From Bactericera cockerelli (taxonomy: Eukaryota; Arthropoda; Insecta; Hemiptera; Triozidae), in contig CM044956.1 of NCBI GenBank assembly GCA_024516035.1, positions 10,470,176-10,534,175 of the forward strand: DNA of 64,000 nt. The letters are read 5' to 3'. Below are positions 44,001-50,299 of this stretch, piece after piece. Every line of letters begins with the position of its first letter. The first letter of the stretch is position 1. Position numbers and translations under genes: made by a program. Below the pieces are notes generated by a model. That model ran no database searches. It was not told where the DNA came from and saw nothing but the letters and a program-made list of their open reading frames with translations.

Positions 44001-46071
44001 TCTCAACCGTCACGCCACGAACCTACCTTTGTAAACAACTAAACACCTAGGTAAACAATAAACATATCTAATTTTCCGATTGAGCTGTCCAACGGCTCAA
44101 CATATCTGGGTCAGAACGAGTGTTCTTTTACGTATATCATTTAATCACTTACGAGTATATAATTATCTCTTTTTTATTATTATTGGATATTGTTATACTA
44201 GGTTTATCTTTCCGAACAATATCGTACTGTATGTTTTATTGTTATATTCATGTAAATAGAGCTTTGCTCGTTTAATAAATGAACCGATAAACCCGGTGAT
44301 AATATATTATCTTTATTTACAGACCTAACAATCAGAGTCCTCGCTCCCAATATTATCTTTAAATATCGGAAGTATTGTGTTCGTTTTTGTTTATAAAAAA
44401 ATTGCTCTGATTTATTTTTTGCATAGCTTTTTTGCTTCAACTGTACCTACTTGTTCTCCTCCCCCCCCCCAGGACCCGGAGGAGTTTCTCACCTCCCTGG
44501 TGGCGCAGATCCTCCGCGCAGATCCCTTCCTCAAGCTGAGCTCAGGCCAGGAGGCGTACCACTACCAGCTCTGCTCTAATAACTCTACTTATTCTTCCCC
44601 CTGCTTTAAGCACAGAAAAAAATCTTTTCCACCTAAATCCTTTAATAAAACTGTTTACTCTCACTCATCGGTCCCACGCATTCTCATCCTATACATCACA
44701 TTTGCACAAGAACTAGATATAGGGATAAATAGACTGGCATACATTAATACTCTACATACGAGGGCGGACCCAAAAGTAACGGGAATTAGGTGGTGGGGGG
44801 AACACGGAGGGGGGGATCGGGTTCTCCAGTGATTGTTTTCCAAGTGGCCACTCTCCCAAGTAAGTGTGTAAAGTTCATTTGCTGTGAGTGCATTCGTTCG
44901 CCCGTGAGAATTTTTCTAGTGAAACGACTTTTTCCGTTTCGGCGAAAACGTGAAATGGCTTCAAGAACGGACAAAAACATTGAACAAATCAACACTCTTG
45001 TCCGTGAAGACCTTGCCGAACCATCGATCAACTTTATGAGATGTCTGGATAGTCATGGAGTTCAATTCAGAGGATTTTAACTGAAGATTTGATCATGAAG
45101 AGGATTGCAGCCAAATTTGTTCCTCGCCTTCTCTCCTACGATCATTTTGTTCCGCAGCGTCGACTTCAGGCCTGTCTGGAGCTGCAAAATCAGTTGGATT
45201 AAGACCCAGATTTTTTTCTCAAGGTTATAACTGGCGATGAATCATGGTGCTACGGCTATGACCCCGAATTTTTTACAGCCGCTCGTTGATCTCCGCACTC
45301 AGCCATTTCACGTTGTCATTTCACGTTTTCGCCGAAACGGAAAAAGTTGTTTCACTAGAAAAATTCTCACGGATGAAGGAATGCACTCACAGCAAATGAA
45401 CTTTGCACACTTACTTGGGAGAGTGGCCGCTTGGAATAGAATCATTGGAGAACCCGATCCCCCCTTCCGCGTTCCCCCCACGACCTAATTCCCGTTACTT
45501 TTGGGTCCCCCCTCGTACAATATACAAAGGGTAGCACCCCCAGCACGATTATTGATCATTAATATTATTGTTTTTATTATTATTATAATTATTTTTAATA
45601 ATTAATATTTTTTAACATAGATATATATTTATATTATTTTTCCCCTTTGTAAATTTTCATGTAATTGCATCATAAATGATGCGTTTGAAAATAATTTAAA
45701 AAAAAAAAAAAATGTATACACTTACTCTCTCCCCCCAGGACCCGGAGGAGTTTCTCACCTCCCTGGTTGCGCAGATCCTCCGCGCAGATCCCTTCCTCAA
45801 GCTGAGCTCGGGCCAGGAGGCGTACCACTACCAGCTCTGCTCTAATAACTCTACTTATTCTCCCCCCCCCCCTCCCCCCCAGGACCCGGAGGAGTTTCTC
45901 ACCTCCCTGGTTGCGCAGATCCTCCGCGCAGATCCCTTCCTCAAGTTGAGCTCGGGCCAGGAGGCGTACCACTACCAGCTGTTCGTGGAGAAGGACGAGC
46001 GGCTCTGCTTCCCCTCCGTCCAGCAGCTGTTCGAGCAGAGCTTCTTCACGTCCGACATCAAGCTCAAGGAG
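30786..46071 (+). CDS. CYLD: CYLD-type deubiquitinase (multi-exon, incomplete)
   Basis: CYLD removes Lys63- and Met1-linked ubiquitin chains and restrains NF-kB and JNK signalling. Visible exons: 30786-31349, 32219-32474, 33034-33282, 34396-34647, 36311-37366, 40092-40273, 41316-41659, 42654-42849, 45883-46071. All internal junctions except the start of 36311 agree in phase. A CAP-Gly domain (MVEVLVEGVPHYGVIRWLGQ) and the start of the USP domain with the Cys box GIQGHHNSCYLDATLF are clear. The segment with LREEIVNPLRANLFVRADRV and DPEEFLTSLVAQILR follows USP order. Oddities: an in-frame TGA at 33207, a frameshift at about 37300, exon-end duplications at three exons, and no exon for the zinc-binding or His box. 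The final exons may be in the gap at 46328 or elsewhere. Confidence 0.88.
31897..32160 (+). mobile_element. SINE-1, diverged copy in CYLD intron
   Basis: TGGTTAGCTTAGTGGTAAGA, a shortened head lacking the anticodon region, TAGGTTCAATCCCTAGAGCT, TTGTTTGTAAGGGATACCTT, ATGGCTACAAAATAAA and poly-A. Confidence 0.8.
32219..32474 (+). CDS. CYLD: CYLD exon 2
   Basis: Acceptor TTTTTTCTAG, donor GTATGA. Encodes DKYEEGQLSGRVPGKGAFPF, VIVIASDRIRITAPALMP and a Pro-rich linker (LPPSPPPVDNYVGQLI). Enters at phase 0 and leaves one base over. Confidence 0.75.
33034..33282 (+). CDS. CYLD: CYLD exon 3 with in-frame TGA
   Basis: Acceptor AACCTTCAG, donor GTAAGT. Encodes RDRVVWLGDDGPMPGVILEF (CAP-Gly-like), then IPDVP, TGA at 33207-33209, then in the same frame AESSAAELMKHEDFYDKAG. 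The donor at 33283 fits the phase of the next exon. An earlier GTGAGC at 33206 would remove the stop but gives the wrong phase. Confidence 0.7.
33369..33420. repeat. Poly-A run of about 50
   Basis: Uninterrupted A from 33370 after GAGAGG, in the intron after CYLD exon 3. Confidence 0.9.
33778..33957 (-). mobile_element. SINE-4 copy
   Basis: Plus reads CCCGGAACCGATTTCGCATT, CCATGCCATTCCGGAAACGG, GATTCGAACCCGCAACCTCC and GAGCCACGGAGGTCG, the reverse of the copy at 29415. Confidence 0.88.
34131..34341 (+). mobile_element. SINE-5 copy
   Basis: GCACTGGTAGTCAAGTAGTT, ACTCTGGTAATCCAGGTAGC, CGTTGGTTCGAATCCCACCC, then the body to CTTCCACTAAAGAG and the ATT tail. It lies close to the acceptor of the next CYLD exon. 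Confidence 0.88.
34396..34647 (+). CDS. CYLD: CYLD exon 4
   Basis: Acceptor AATTCCAG, donor GTAAGT. Encodes DLYAMDSCDRSCQASSDNGR, a run of nine prolines, and a Ser-rich end (PNLSSSSSNLD). A disordered linker; phases fit exon 3. Confidence 0.72.
34648..36310. other. Long intron or second promoter region
   Basis: Contains a poly-T run at 35009-35041 and no named element. No acceptor that fits exon 4 is visible before 36311, so a second transcription start for the following exon is possible. Confidence 0.35.
36311..37366 (+). CDS. CYLD: CYLD linker exon with YQ repeats, frameshifted at the end
   Basis: Opens at ATG 36311 (MSISGKIPVVVLEMMEKL). The middle is low-complexity with about eleven YQE/YQG-type motifs spaced 8 to 20 residues. 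The end is Pro/Cys-rich (SPPPPGYMQPCPPCPSYHVC). The frame stops at TGA 37304, but the frame that joins the next exon reads QMKRHSSYLQMPPAAPSQQA up to the GTACTG donor. The switch falls at the GGGGGCCCC/CCCCC homopolymers around 37283-37300, consistent with one missing base. The start is unresolved: no acceptor fits the phase of exon 4. Confidence 0.65.
37575..38200 (-). repeat. Hairpin-ended dispersed repeat, long form
   Basis: Its terminal hairpin is ACTTTCCTTATTATAGG then ATAAGGAAAGT at 38168-38195. The element runs leftwards through ACTGGGTAGGTCAAATTTTC, a CA microsatellite, ATTGGGGCCGGG and CGCCACTGGTGACTCAACGG. An internally deleted copy in the other orientation is at 57738-58025. Confidence 0.75.
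38665..38955 (-). mobile_element. SINE-1, full-length copy
   Basis: Plus reads GATGAGTGTTTCACAGC, TTTCGTACCCATGAAACAGG, GTCAACACGAGCGCACCGGA, GGGGATCGAACCCCGGGACC, CCGCATGGCAAGCGAG and CACTGAGCTATTCGTG. Confidence 0.88.
39626..39762 (-). mobile_element. SINE-1, truncated copy
   Basis: CTTCCCATTTAGGTGCTGGG to GGGGGATCGAACCCGG and CATTCCGCATGGCG. Lacks both the SINE 3' end and the outer head. Confidence 0.75.
39908..40027 (+). repeat. Short retroposed repeat, second copy
   Basis: Reverse of 10850-10962: AAAGATTTTTTATCTTTTG-type start, AAGGTGGGTATACCCTCATT, GTTTGTAGAAGATGTTAATG and a poly-A end. Confidence 0.7.
40092..40273 (+). CDS. CYLD: CYLD CAP-Gly exon
   Basis: Acceptor TTGTTTCAG, donor GTGAGT. 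Encodes DFGDPHSPLDGLDNHPDLG and the CAP-Gly core VEGVPHYGVIRWLGQVYMQG, GLDTVAGIEM. It leaves phase 0 into the next exon. CAP-Gly domains of CYLD bind NEMO and microtubules. Its 3' part is duplicated downstream. Confidence 0.85.
40171..40435 (+). repeat. 147-bp duplication of CAP-Gly exon end plus donor
   Basis: GGTGGAGGGGGTGCC at 40171 recurs 147 bp later, with the exon up to GATTGAAATG and the GTGAGTCTGGGAGAGTT donor. The second exon copy (about 40318-40420) reads VEGVPHYGVIRWLGQVYMQG again. A third, partial start (GAATCCATTGATCAGAGG) is at 40649. Confidence 0.92.
40436..40645 (-). mobile_element. Retroposon fragment inserted in the duplication
   Basis: Separates the second copy from the start of a third. 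AGAGTT occurs on both sides (before 40437 and at 40646), compatible with a target duplication. The ATT/CTT-repeat at the left looks like a tail. Family unknown. Confidence 0.5.
40920..41095 (+). mobile_element. SINE-6 copy
   Basis: GGAGTAGACCAGCATTGGCT, CTTGTCAATTATTAGCCTCC, CCACTGTCTGGCTACCATCG and CACGATGACGCCACCCTATG. The unit GGGAGTAGACCAGCA is repeated at its start. Confidence 0.75.
41316..41659 (+). CDS. CYLD: CYLD exon with USP catalytic Cys box
   Basis: Acceptor CTTCTCAG, donor GTAAAG. Encodes EQEHDLFCDGHINSQQRF, a stretch of Cys and Pro, then LCGKFRGIQGHHNSCYLDAT; the Cys of NSCYLD is the expected USP nucleophile. Phase 0 at the start; two bases left at the end. Confidence 0.88.
41674..42090 (+). 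mobile_element. 5S-SINE split by a SINE-2
   Basis: 5' part 41674-41747 (GATCGATGGCACGTTGAATA, AAGCAACGTCCAGCGAGG) and 3' part from 41951 (GTTAGTACTTGGATGGTTGA, ATTCTCGTGATGCTG, AAAGCGACGTTGAAC) belong to one copy. Confidence 0.85.
41748..41950 (-). mobile_element. SINE-2 inserted in a 5S-SINE
   Basis: Plus reads ATAATAATGTCGCC, AAATCCCAAATGGGAGG, GGGTTTCGAACCCACGACCT and TGAGCTACCGGGACATTA. Target duplication GTTAGTA at 41741-41747 and 41951-41957. Confidence 0.9.
42172..42397 (+). repeat. Dispersed repeat, second copy of the 20707 family
   Basis: ACTAGCGGGCTTTCGCCCGC, TGTAGTGGGAATTTCGAAAA and the end CTCTTTTATAAGTATAGAT. Confidence 0.82.
42654..42849 (+). CDS. CYLD: CYLD USP exon, palm region
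   Basis: Acceptor CTTGCCCCGCAG, donor GTGAGT. Encodes SVFDSLLFRPPPDPQSP, LREEIVNPLRANLFVRADRV and HLLNDLSDVSGLTTEEK. The order and spacing match the USP domain of CYLD. The last about 36 bp with the donor are copied twice downstream. Confidence 0.87.
42814..43040 (+). repeat. Tandem copies of exon end plus donor (3 donors)
   Basis: CCACTGAGGAGAAG followed by GTGAGTTTTAACATG occurs with donors at 42850, 42936 and 43019. The first interval is an 86-bp unit that includes 42 bp of exon (TGCTCAATGATCTGAGTGAT onward). The third copy keeps only the last exon bases. A diverged intron piece of the unit recurs at about 43438-43480. Confidence 0.93.
43083..43232 (+). repeat. 30-bp tandem repeat, 5 copies
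   Basis: GATGGTCTCCAGCCAACTTT plus ATTTCAAAGT, five times, nearly perfect. It starts about 60 bp after the third donor copy. No splice signal inside. Confidence 0.95.
43555..43762 (-). mobile_element. SINE-5 copy
   Basis: Plus reads ACTCCTTAGTGGAAGGTAAC, AGTCTTATTGTTATGTGGTC, ACGGATCCCTACGCTACCTG and TTGACTACCAGTGCAC. Confidence 0.87.
43763..44344. other. CYLD intron, no gene seen
   Basis: Holds a tRNA-like B-box word on minus (GATCGAACTCGGGATCTC near 43964), probably another old SINE on the minus strand (about 43795-44030). Confidence 0.4.
44473..44610 (+). pseudogene. First copy of CYLD acceptor and exon start
   Basis: After a C-run and AG comes DPEEFLTSLVAQILRADPFL, KLSSGQEAYHYQL, then CTCTGCTCTAATAACTCTAC, which is intron sequence. 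It is an exon fragment with a working-looking acceptor but no donor of its own. Confidence 0.88.
44759..45515 (+). mobile_element. Mariner-like element with long inverted arms, degenerate
   Basis: TA at 44757-44758 and 45516-45517 flank inverted ends (CGAGGGCGGACCCAAAAGTA on the left). The ends extend into arms of about 190 bp each, so part of the left end was copied inversely to the right. Inside are transposase scraps: MASRTDKNIEQINTLVRED at 44955 and ITGDESWCYGYDPE near 45229. Most of the transposase is missing. Confidence 0.88.
45739..45882 (+). pseudogene. Second copy of CYLD acceptor and exon start
   Basis: A 144-bp unit directly before the complete exon: exon bases for DPEEF to YHYQL, then CTGCTCTAATAACTCTACTT, a C-rich tract and AG. 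It shares its intron part with the first copy. Confidence 0.9.
45883..46071 (+). CDS. CYLD: Last visible CYLD USP exon
   Basis: Acceptor after a long C tract, donor GTGAGA. Encodes DPEEFLTSLVAQILRADPFL, YHYQLFVEKDERLCFPSVQQ and LFEQSFFTSDIKLKE in one frame, entering at phase 0 after 42849. The next USP segments, including the His box, are not found downstream. Confidence 0.88.
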
Positions 46072-46164
46072 GTGAGAGCTGGCGCACTTGCTTAAGCTTA
46101 CCCGGAGAAAGATTAATTATTATCAAAGATTTCACTCATTTATTTGAGGTATACATACATACAT

Positions 46165-46327
46165 GATTAAAATAGAGAGGTTAGTTGATGACATGGATAA
46201 TCAGAACTATTACCTGCTGATGAGAGCAAATAAGCTCGAAACAGCTGTACAGGTATGTTCTGATATTCATGTACATCTAGTACAACTTCTCACTTTTCTG
46301 TTTATGCTGATTATGCTGATACATAGA
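46165..46327 (+). repeat. Dispersed repeat, copy next to the gap
   Basis: Same order of words as 10362-10503 and about 90% similar by eye. It ends at the gap, so the assembly may have broken in this repeat. Confidence 0.7.
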
Positions 46328-46427
46328 NNNNNNNNNNNNNNNNNNNNNNNNNNNNNNNNNNNNNNNNNNNNNNNNNNNNNNNNNNNNNNNNNNNNNNNNN
46401 NNNNNNNNNNNNNNNNNNNNNNNNNNN
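46328..46427. other. Assembly gap, 100 N
   Basis: Exactly 100 N. CYLD exons are seen only to its left. Confidence 0.99.
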
Positions 46428-46783
46428 AAACTACACTAGAATATGAAAAACAATATTTCTGACAATTACATGAAATTTCAGCCAAATTGGTATTGTATTA
46501 TCAAAGTTACGAGCATTTTTTCTAGGTGTGGGTACTTTGTGCCCCCCCCTTGGGAGTGCTAGGGTTAAATAATGTTAGAACTGGCGGAATCAAAGGAATG
46601 CCATCAGAAATTTACGATGTCGATGTTGGTGATGATAAGGTTAATGTTGATGCTCTGGAAGAAAATATTGATGATGATGATGTTAATGCAATGCTTTGGA
46701 AGAAAATGTTGATGATGAATTTCTGATGATTTTAATGATATCAAGACTGATATTGATAAAAAAAATTTCCCAATGTGGTATAT

Positions 46784-48118
46784 TTATATAATATTATACA
46801 CTTCTTTCAAACAATCATCCTTGGGTAGTGTGCCAAGTACAGATGCTACATTCCCTCTAATTATAGCAATGCCCAATCTCTGAGTTAAGAAATATCCTGC
46901 TCTGTGATCCCTCGTCTCCTGCACCAGAGCTTTAGAAACAGATTTTAATAATCCTAAAGCATCTGGTCCAAAAGAGCCGTAGGTTTCGACAGCGAAAGGT
47001 ACAAATTCATATTGCTGAGCTATTTCTATGTATTTCCTTTTTTTCCTTATCTCAGCTTGTTTGGCAGCTTCACCTGGTCCTTCTAGGGAAAATCCAATGT
47101 TAGACATTGCCAAGGTGTCAACACAAGTTACGTCCCAGACGAGGGGTTTTCCATTTTTCCATGGAATCATGGTCATTCCGTCTGGTCTCTTACCATCTTG
47201 TCTGAAAAGACCTGATGGTTCGAGAACAGCTGGAATGTGACATGATCCCAATGCTCTTTTCAAGGTGTTATTTAAATCCCCGTGTCGACTGTACCGTCCT
47301 CTGCTTTTAGAACAACTTAACCCATGGTGACCTTTTTCATCTACTTCTGAACCACAGGGGCACACATGGGATACACAAATATCTGAACCTAATCTTAGTC
47401 CAATAGCAACTCTCAAGGTTATATCATCTAAAAAACATCCAACATTTGCACTGGGTAAAGCTTGTAACCAAGCGCCTGACTCTTTGGTAGAGAGGGACAT
47501 TAATCTAGCTTTGTCTTTTAGGGTAGCTTCTGATATAAATGAAGCATGCTTATTCGTAATCAAGGGCTTAACCCATTCACTTTGCTGATTTGTTAAAGGC
47601 AAGGGTGTAATTGTATCAATAAGATGAATGAATCTTTCCAAAGCTGGTTTCTTGGTCATTTCCAAACTAAATGATGGACAAATTTGGGAAACTAGCACTG
47701 CAACGGAGTTAATAGAAGCTATGAAAGCGGGTAATGCTATTTCCTCCGTTCGTCCAATTCCCAAACCGCCAAGATTTACAGGGAATGTAGCTTGTCTCCA
47801 GGCATTAAAATCTAATTTGACATTTAAGAGTGATTCTAAGGCTTTATGTATCATCTCATCAAACTTAATTAAATTTAAAGATCCATACTCATAAGCTTTG
47901 CAAGTTCTTAATAAGTAAACAAGTTTTGGAAGATTAAAACAATTCTTTAAGATAAAAAAAGCGTGGTGAGCATGTAAAAGATTCAACCGATTTATAAGGA
48001 TATCGATTTTTTCAATTTTCTTGTCAATTGAGCAAGGTATACCCTGAGGTAAAAGAGGAGAACCTAATAGGGTCAATTCGTTTTTCTTTTGGAAAAGAGA
48101 TATCGGGAAATTTTTCAA
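46784..48118 (-). CDS. LINE thumb and restriction-like endonuclease part
   Basis: Continues the frame of 48024-49664 after a frameshift. Contains NLGGLGIGRTEEIALPAFIA, a CCHC motif (CPCGSEVDEKGHHGLSC) and, further on, RPDGMTMIPW and VWDVTCVDT, which fit the catalytic P-D...D-x-T of the endonuclease seen in R2-type elements. The stop is TAA at 46784. Confidence 0.82.
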   Translation of the reverse strand: MKNFPISLFQKKNELTLLGSPLLPQGIPCSIDKKIEKIDILINRLNLLHAHHAFFILKNCFNLPKLVYLLRTCKAYEYGSLNLIKFDEMIHKALESLLNVKLDFNAWRQATFPVNLGGLGIGRTEEIALPAFIASINSVAVLVSQICPSFSLEMTKKPALERFIHLIDTITPLPLTNQQSEWVKPLITNKHASFISEATLKDKARLMSLSTKESGAWLQALPSANVGCFLDDITLRVAIGLRLGSDICVSHVCPCGSEVDEKGHHGLSCSKSRGRYSRHGDLNNTLKRALGSCHIPAVLEPSGLFRQDGKRPDGMTMIPWKNGKPLVWDVTCVDTLAMSNIGFSLEGPGEAAKQAEIRKKRKYIEIAQQYEFVPFAVETYGSFGPDALGLLKSVSKALVQETRDHRAGYFLTQRLGIAIIRGNVASVLGTLPKDDCLKEVYNII

Positions 48119-49664
48119 GAATGGTGTCTTTGATGGATTCTGTTAGAGTTGAATTCTTTATAAAAATTTCACATTTTTTTAAATTTAGCTCTAAGCCCAA
48201 AGTAGATCCGATATTTATAACAGTATCCAGGTCATCGAGTATAGTATTTACTGGACCTCCTAAGGTACCATCATCTAAATACCATAGATTCAAGGGAGAT
48301 TTTAATGAAGTGATTAATTGTTGGATCGTTATACAGAACAACAAGGGACCCAAAGGATCACCTTGTTGTACACCTCTGTCTGATATAATGCAAGTACCTT
48401 GATAGTTCAGAGAAGATGAATTTCGGTACATCTGACTAATAAAAGAAAAATATTCAGGAAAAAATTTCCCCACCTGCAGTAGTAGTTCATCCCGATATAT
48501 CTCATTGAACGCATTTCTAAAATCTAATTTCAATAATACTTCAGCCTCTTCAGTTCCCTTGTCCAAAAATTCTCTGGTTGCATGTACTACGACTTCTGCA
48601 CCATTTGGTGTTCCAAAACCCAACTGCCTAGGACGTAACGTGTTTCCCATGAAATTCATCAATCTCTTACTGATTATTTTACATACTAATCTTCGTAAAA
48701 CATTACCTACGGCAATTGGCCTAATACCATTGTCAGGTTTCAACAGAGCAGTTAAATTGGCACCGTATAATACCTGGCACACTACCTCAGGAAGTTGACC
48801 TTTTATACACATCGTTGAGATTTTCGTCATGGATCTGAGCAAGTTTTCACTGGCTTCCTCTGAAACTCCTTGTAACATGTCTTTAAGGTGCTGTGGACGA
48901 AGACCATCTAAACCTCCCGAAGAACCATGCGGGAAACTTCTGATGGCATCCATAACTTCTTTTGTAGTAACATCAGAAACTGGAGGTACGCTGTCTGGTG
49001 AAGGTGGAAAATCAGCTGATGACTGCTGCTCAGGGTGTTTCTCTAACAGGAGACGCAATGTGTTTTCATCGTTGGGGGCCACTGTATCTTGAGATGATAT
49101 AACTCGCACTGCTCCCTTGATGTCCCCATCATTAATTTTTGCTTCAATTATCTTCTTGATCTTGTCATTTTTATTACCAGATTTTCGATGAAGCGGTGAA
49201 GTACTTGGGCAGTCATTTTGTAAATCGAGAAGTTCATTAGTTGTAATATTCTTTTTCACTTTGGAGGTCAAATTGTTGCCGTATCCAGAACATTTTTTGT
49301 CGGGTAATTTCAGAGCTGTGTAGGAAAATAAGAGTAAGTTATTCCAACTAGAAACGTCATTTTTCTCAACGCACGCATCCAACAGTTCTGTGAATCTTAT
49401 AGCAGCTGATTGTCGGGCTCCTTTTGGAATTCTATTCAAAACTCGTACATGTTTTCTTGTGTTTTGAAGTAAATGAAAAATTGAGCTACTGTTGTTGGAT
49501 TCATTTTTATCATCATTATGAGCTTGATCTTCTTTTGCTCGAGGAGTTTGGATTTGTTTTATCTTGCATTTTTTAGACTCTCGATGTTTTTGTAAACCAT
49601 GTTTAGTTACCGTGAATGCGCCACATAAATCGCATACAAAATAACCATCTTTATTAGGTTCCAT
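48024..49664 (-). CDS. LINE zinc finger and reverse transcriptase part
   Basis: Starts MEPNKDGYFVCDLCGAFTV; CDLC with H and C twelve and eighteen residues on forms a zinc finger. The reverse transcriptase has GGLDGLRPQHLKDML, LLKLDFRNAFNEIYR, RGVQQGDPLGPLLF and the catalytic LWYLDDGTLGG at about residue 462. YLDD in place of the common YADD/FADD, with GTLGG after it, is unusual. The frame is lost at about 48090-48118, where it overlaps the next frame. Confidence 0.85.
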   Translation of the reverse strand: MEPNKDGYFVCDLCGAFTVTKHGLQKHRESKKCKIKQIQTPRAKEDQAHNDDKNESNNSSSIFHLLQNTRKHVRVLNRIPKGARQSAAIRFTELLDACVEKNDVSSWNNLLLFSYTALKLPDKKCSGYGNNLTSKVKKNITTNELLDLQNDCPSTSPLHRKSGNKNDKIKKIIEAKINDGDIKGAVRVISSQDTVAPNDENTLRLLLEKHPEQQSSADFPPSPDSVPPVSDVTTKEVMDAIRSFPHGSSGGLDGLRPQHLKDMLQGVSEEASENLLRSMTKISTMCIKGQLPEVVCQVLYGANLTALLKPDNGIRPIAVGNVLRRLVCKIISKRLMNFMGNTLRPRQLGFGTPNGAEVVVHATREFLDKGTEEAEVLLKLDFRNAFNEIYRDELLLQVGKFFPEYFSFISQMYRNSSSLNYQGTCIISDRGVQQGDPLGPLLFCITIQQLITSLKSPLNLWYLDDGTLGGPVNTILDDLDTVINIGSTLGLELNLKKCEIFIKNSTLTESIKDTILEKFPDISFPKEKRIDPIRFSSFTSGYTLLN

Positions 49665-49941
49665 TCTATTTGATAGAAATAAGCATTATTATACTTAAAA
49701 TTATTAATAAGATTTTAAAATTTTCTAGATTTAATTGATTCTATTCATATTGATGAAGATAATGATATTAGAAATGTTGCTGAAAATGTTGTTGATAATG
49801 ATAATGACGCTGTTTTTAGAAGAAAATGTTGATGATGAAGAGATGATGATTCTTCTTATGATTTTTTTATTTCTTTACATAGCATCACATTCAACTGCAT
49901 ATCACGACGGCTTTAATGTTATTTAAACTGTTTTTTTTTTA

Positions 49942-50160
49942 GCCAGCGTCGCGTCACGTTGAATACACCAGTTTTCGTTCTGTCACTGAAGTTAAGCATT
50001 GTCCAAGTTAGGACTTGGATGGATGACCATTCAAATTCGAGCACTCGTAATGCTGGTTATTCCTGGCCCGAGGTAGGCTGGGTGAGGTTGATTTGAGTGG
50101 CTGGTTTGTGAGTTTCCATCGAATGGAGTGTAAAACCCCCGTCGTGATATGACCATACAG
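49942..50160 (+). mobile_element. 5S-SINE, left part, split by an I-like LINE
   Basis: AGCCAGCGTCGCGTCACGTT, GTCACTGAAGTTAAGCATTG, GGACTTGGATGGATGACC and GTCGTGATATGACCATACAG. It resumes at 55598 with TTGAAAGGGGCGTTAAACCC and a short poly-A. Confidence 0.92.
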
Positions 50161-50299
50161 TTTTTTTTTTTTTTTTTTTTTTTTTTTTGCATTGGCATTG
50201 GCATTGGGGCAAAAATAACCCCATACAGCCACTTTATTTATTTTTAATTACAAATTAAATATTAAATTACAGAATAGAGATTACATTTACAGATTTATT

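Larger units (their letters stand above)
46740..49700 (-). mobile_element. LINE with restriction-like endonuclease (R2/HERO-like)
   Basis: Minus-strand element with N-terminal zinc finger, reverse transcriptase and a C-terminal PD-(D/E)XK-type endonuclease, the layout of site-directed LINEs. It sits in a GAT-rich stretch (46600-46750 and 49735-49860). Exact ends and target duplication are not resolved. Confidence 0.8.

Noticed and set aside
44790..45488. Open frames in the mariner arms
   Set aside because: They read through the inverted arms and short transposase scraps. The full transposase is not encoded.
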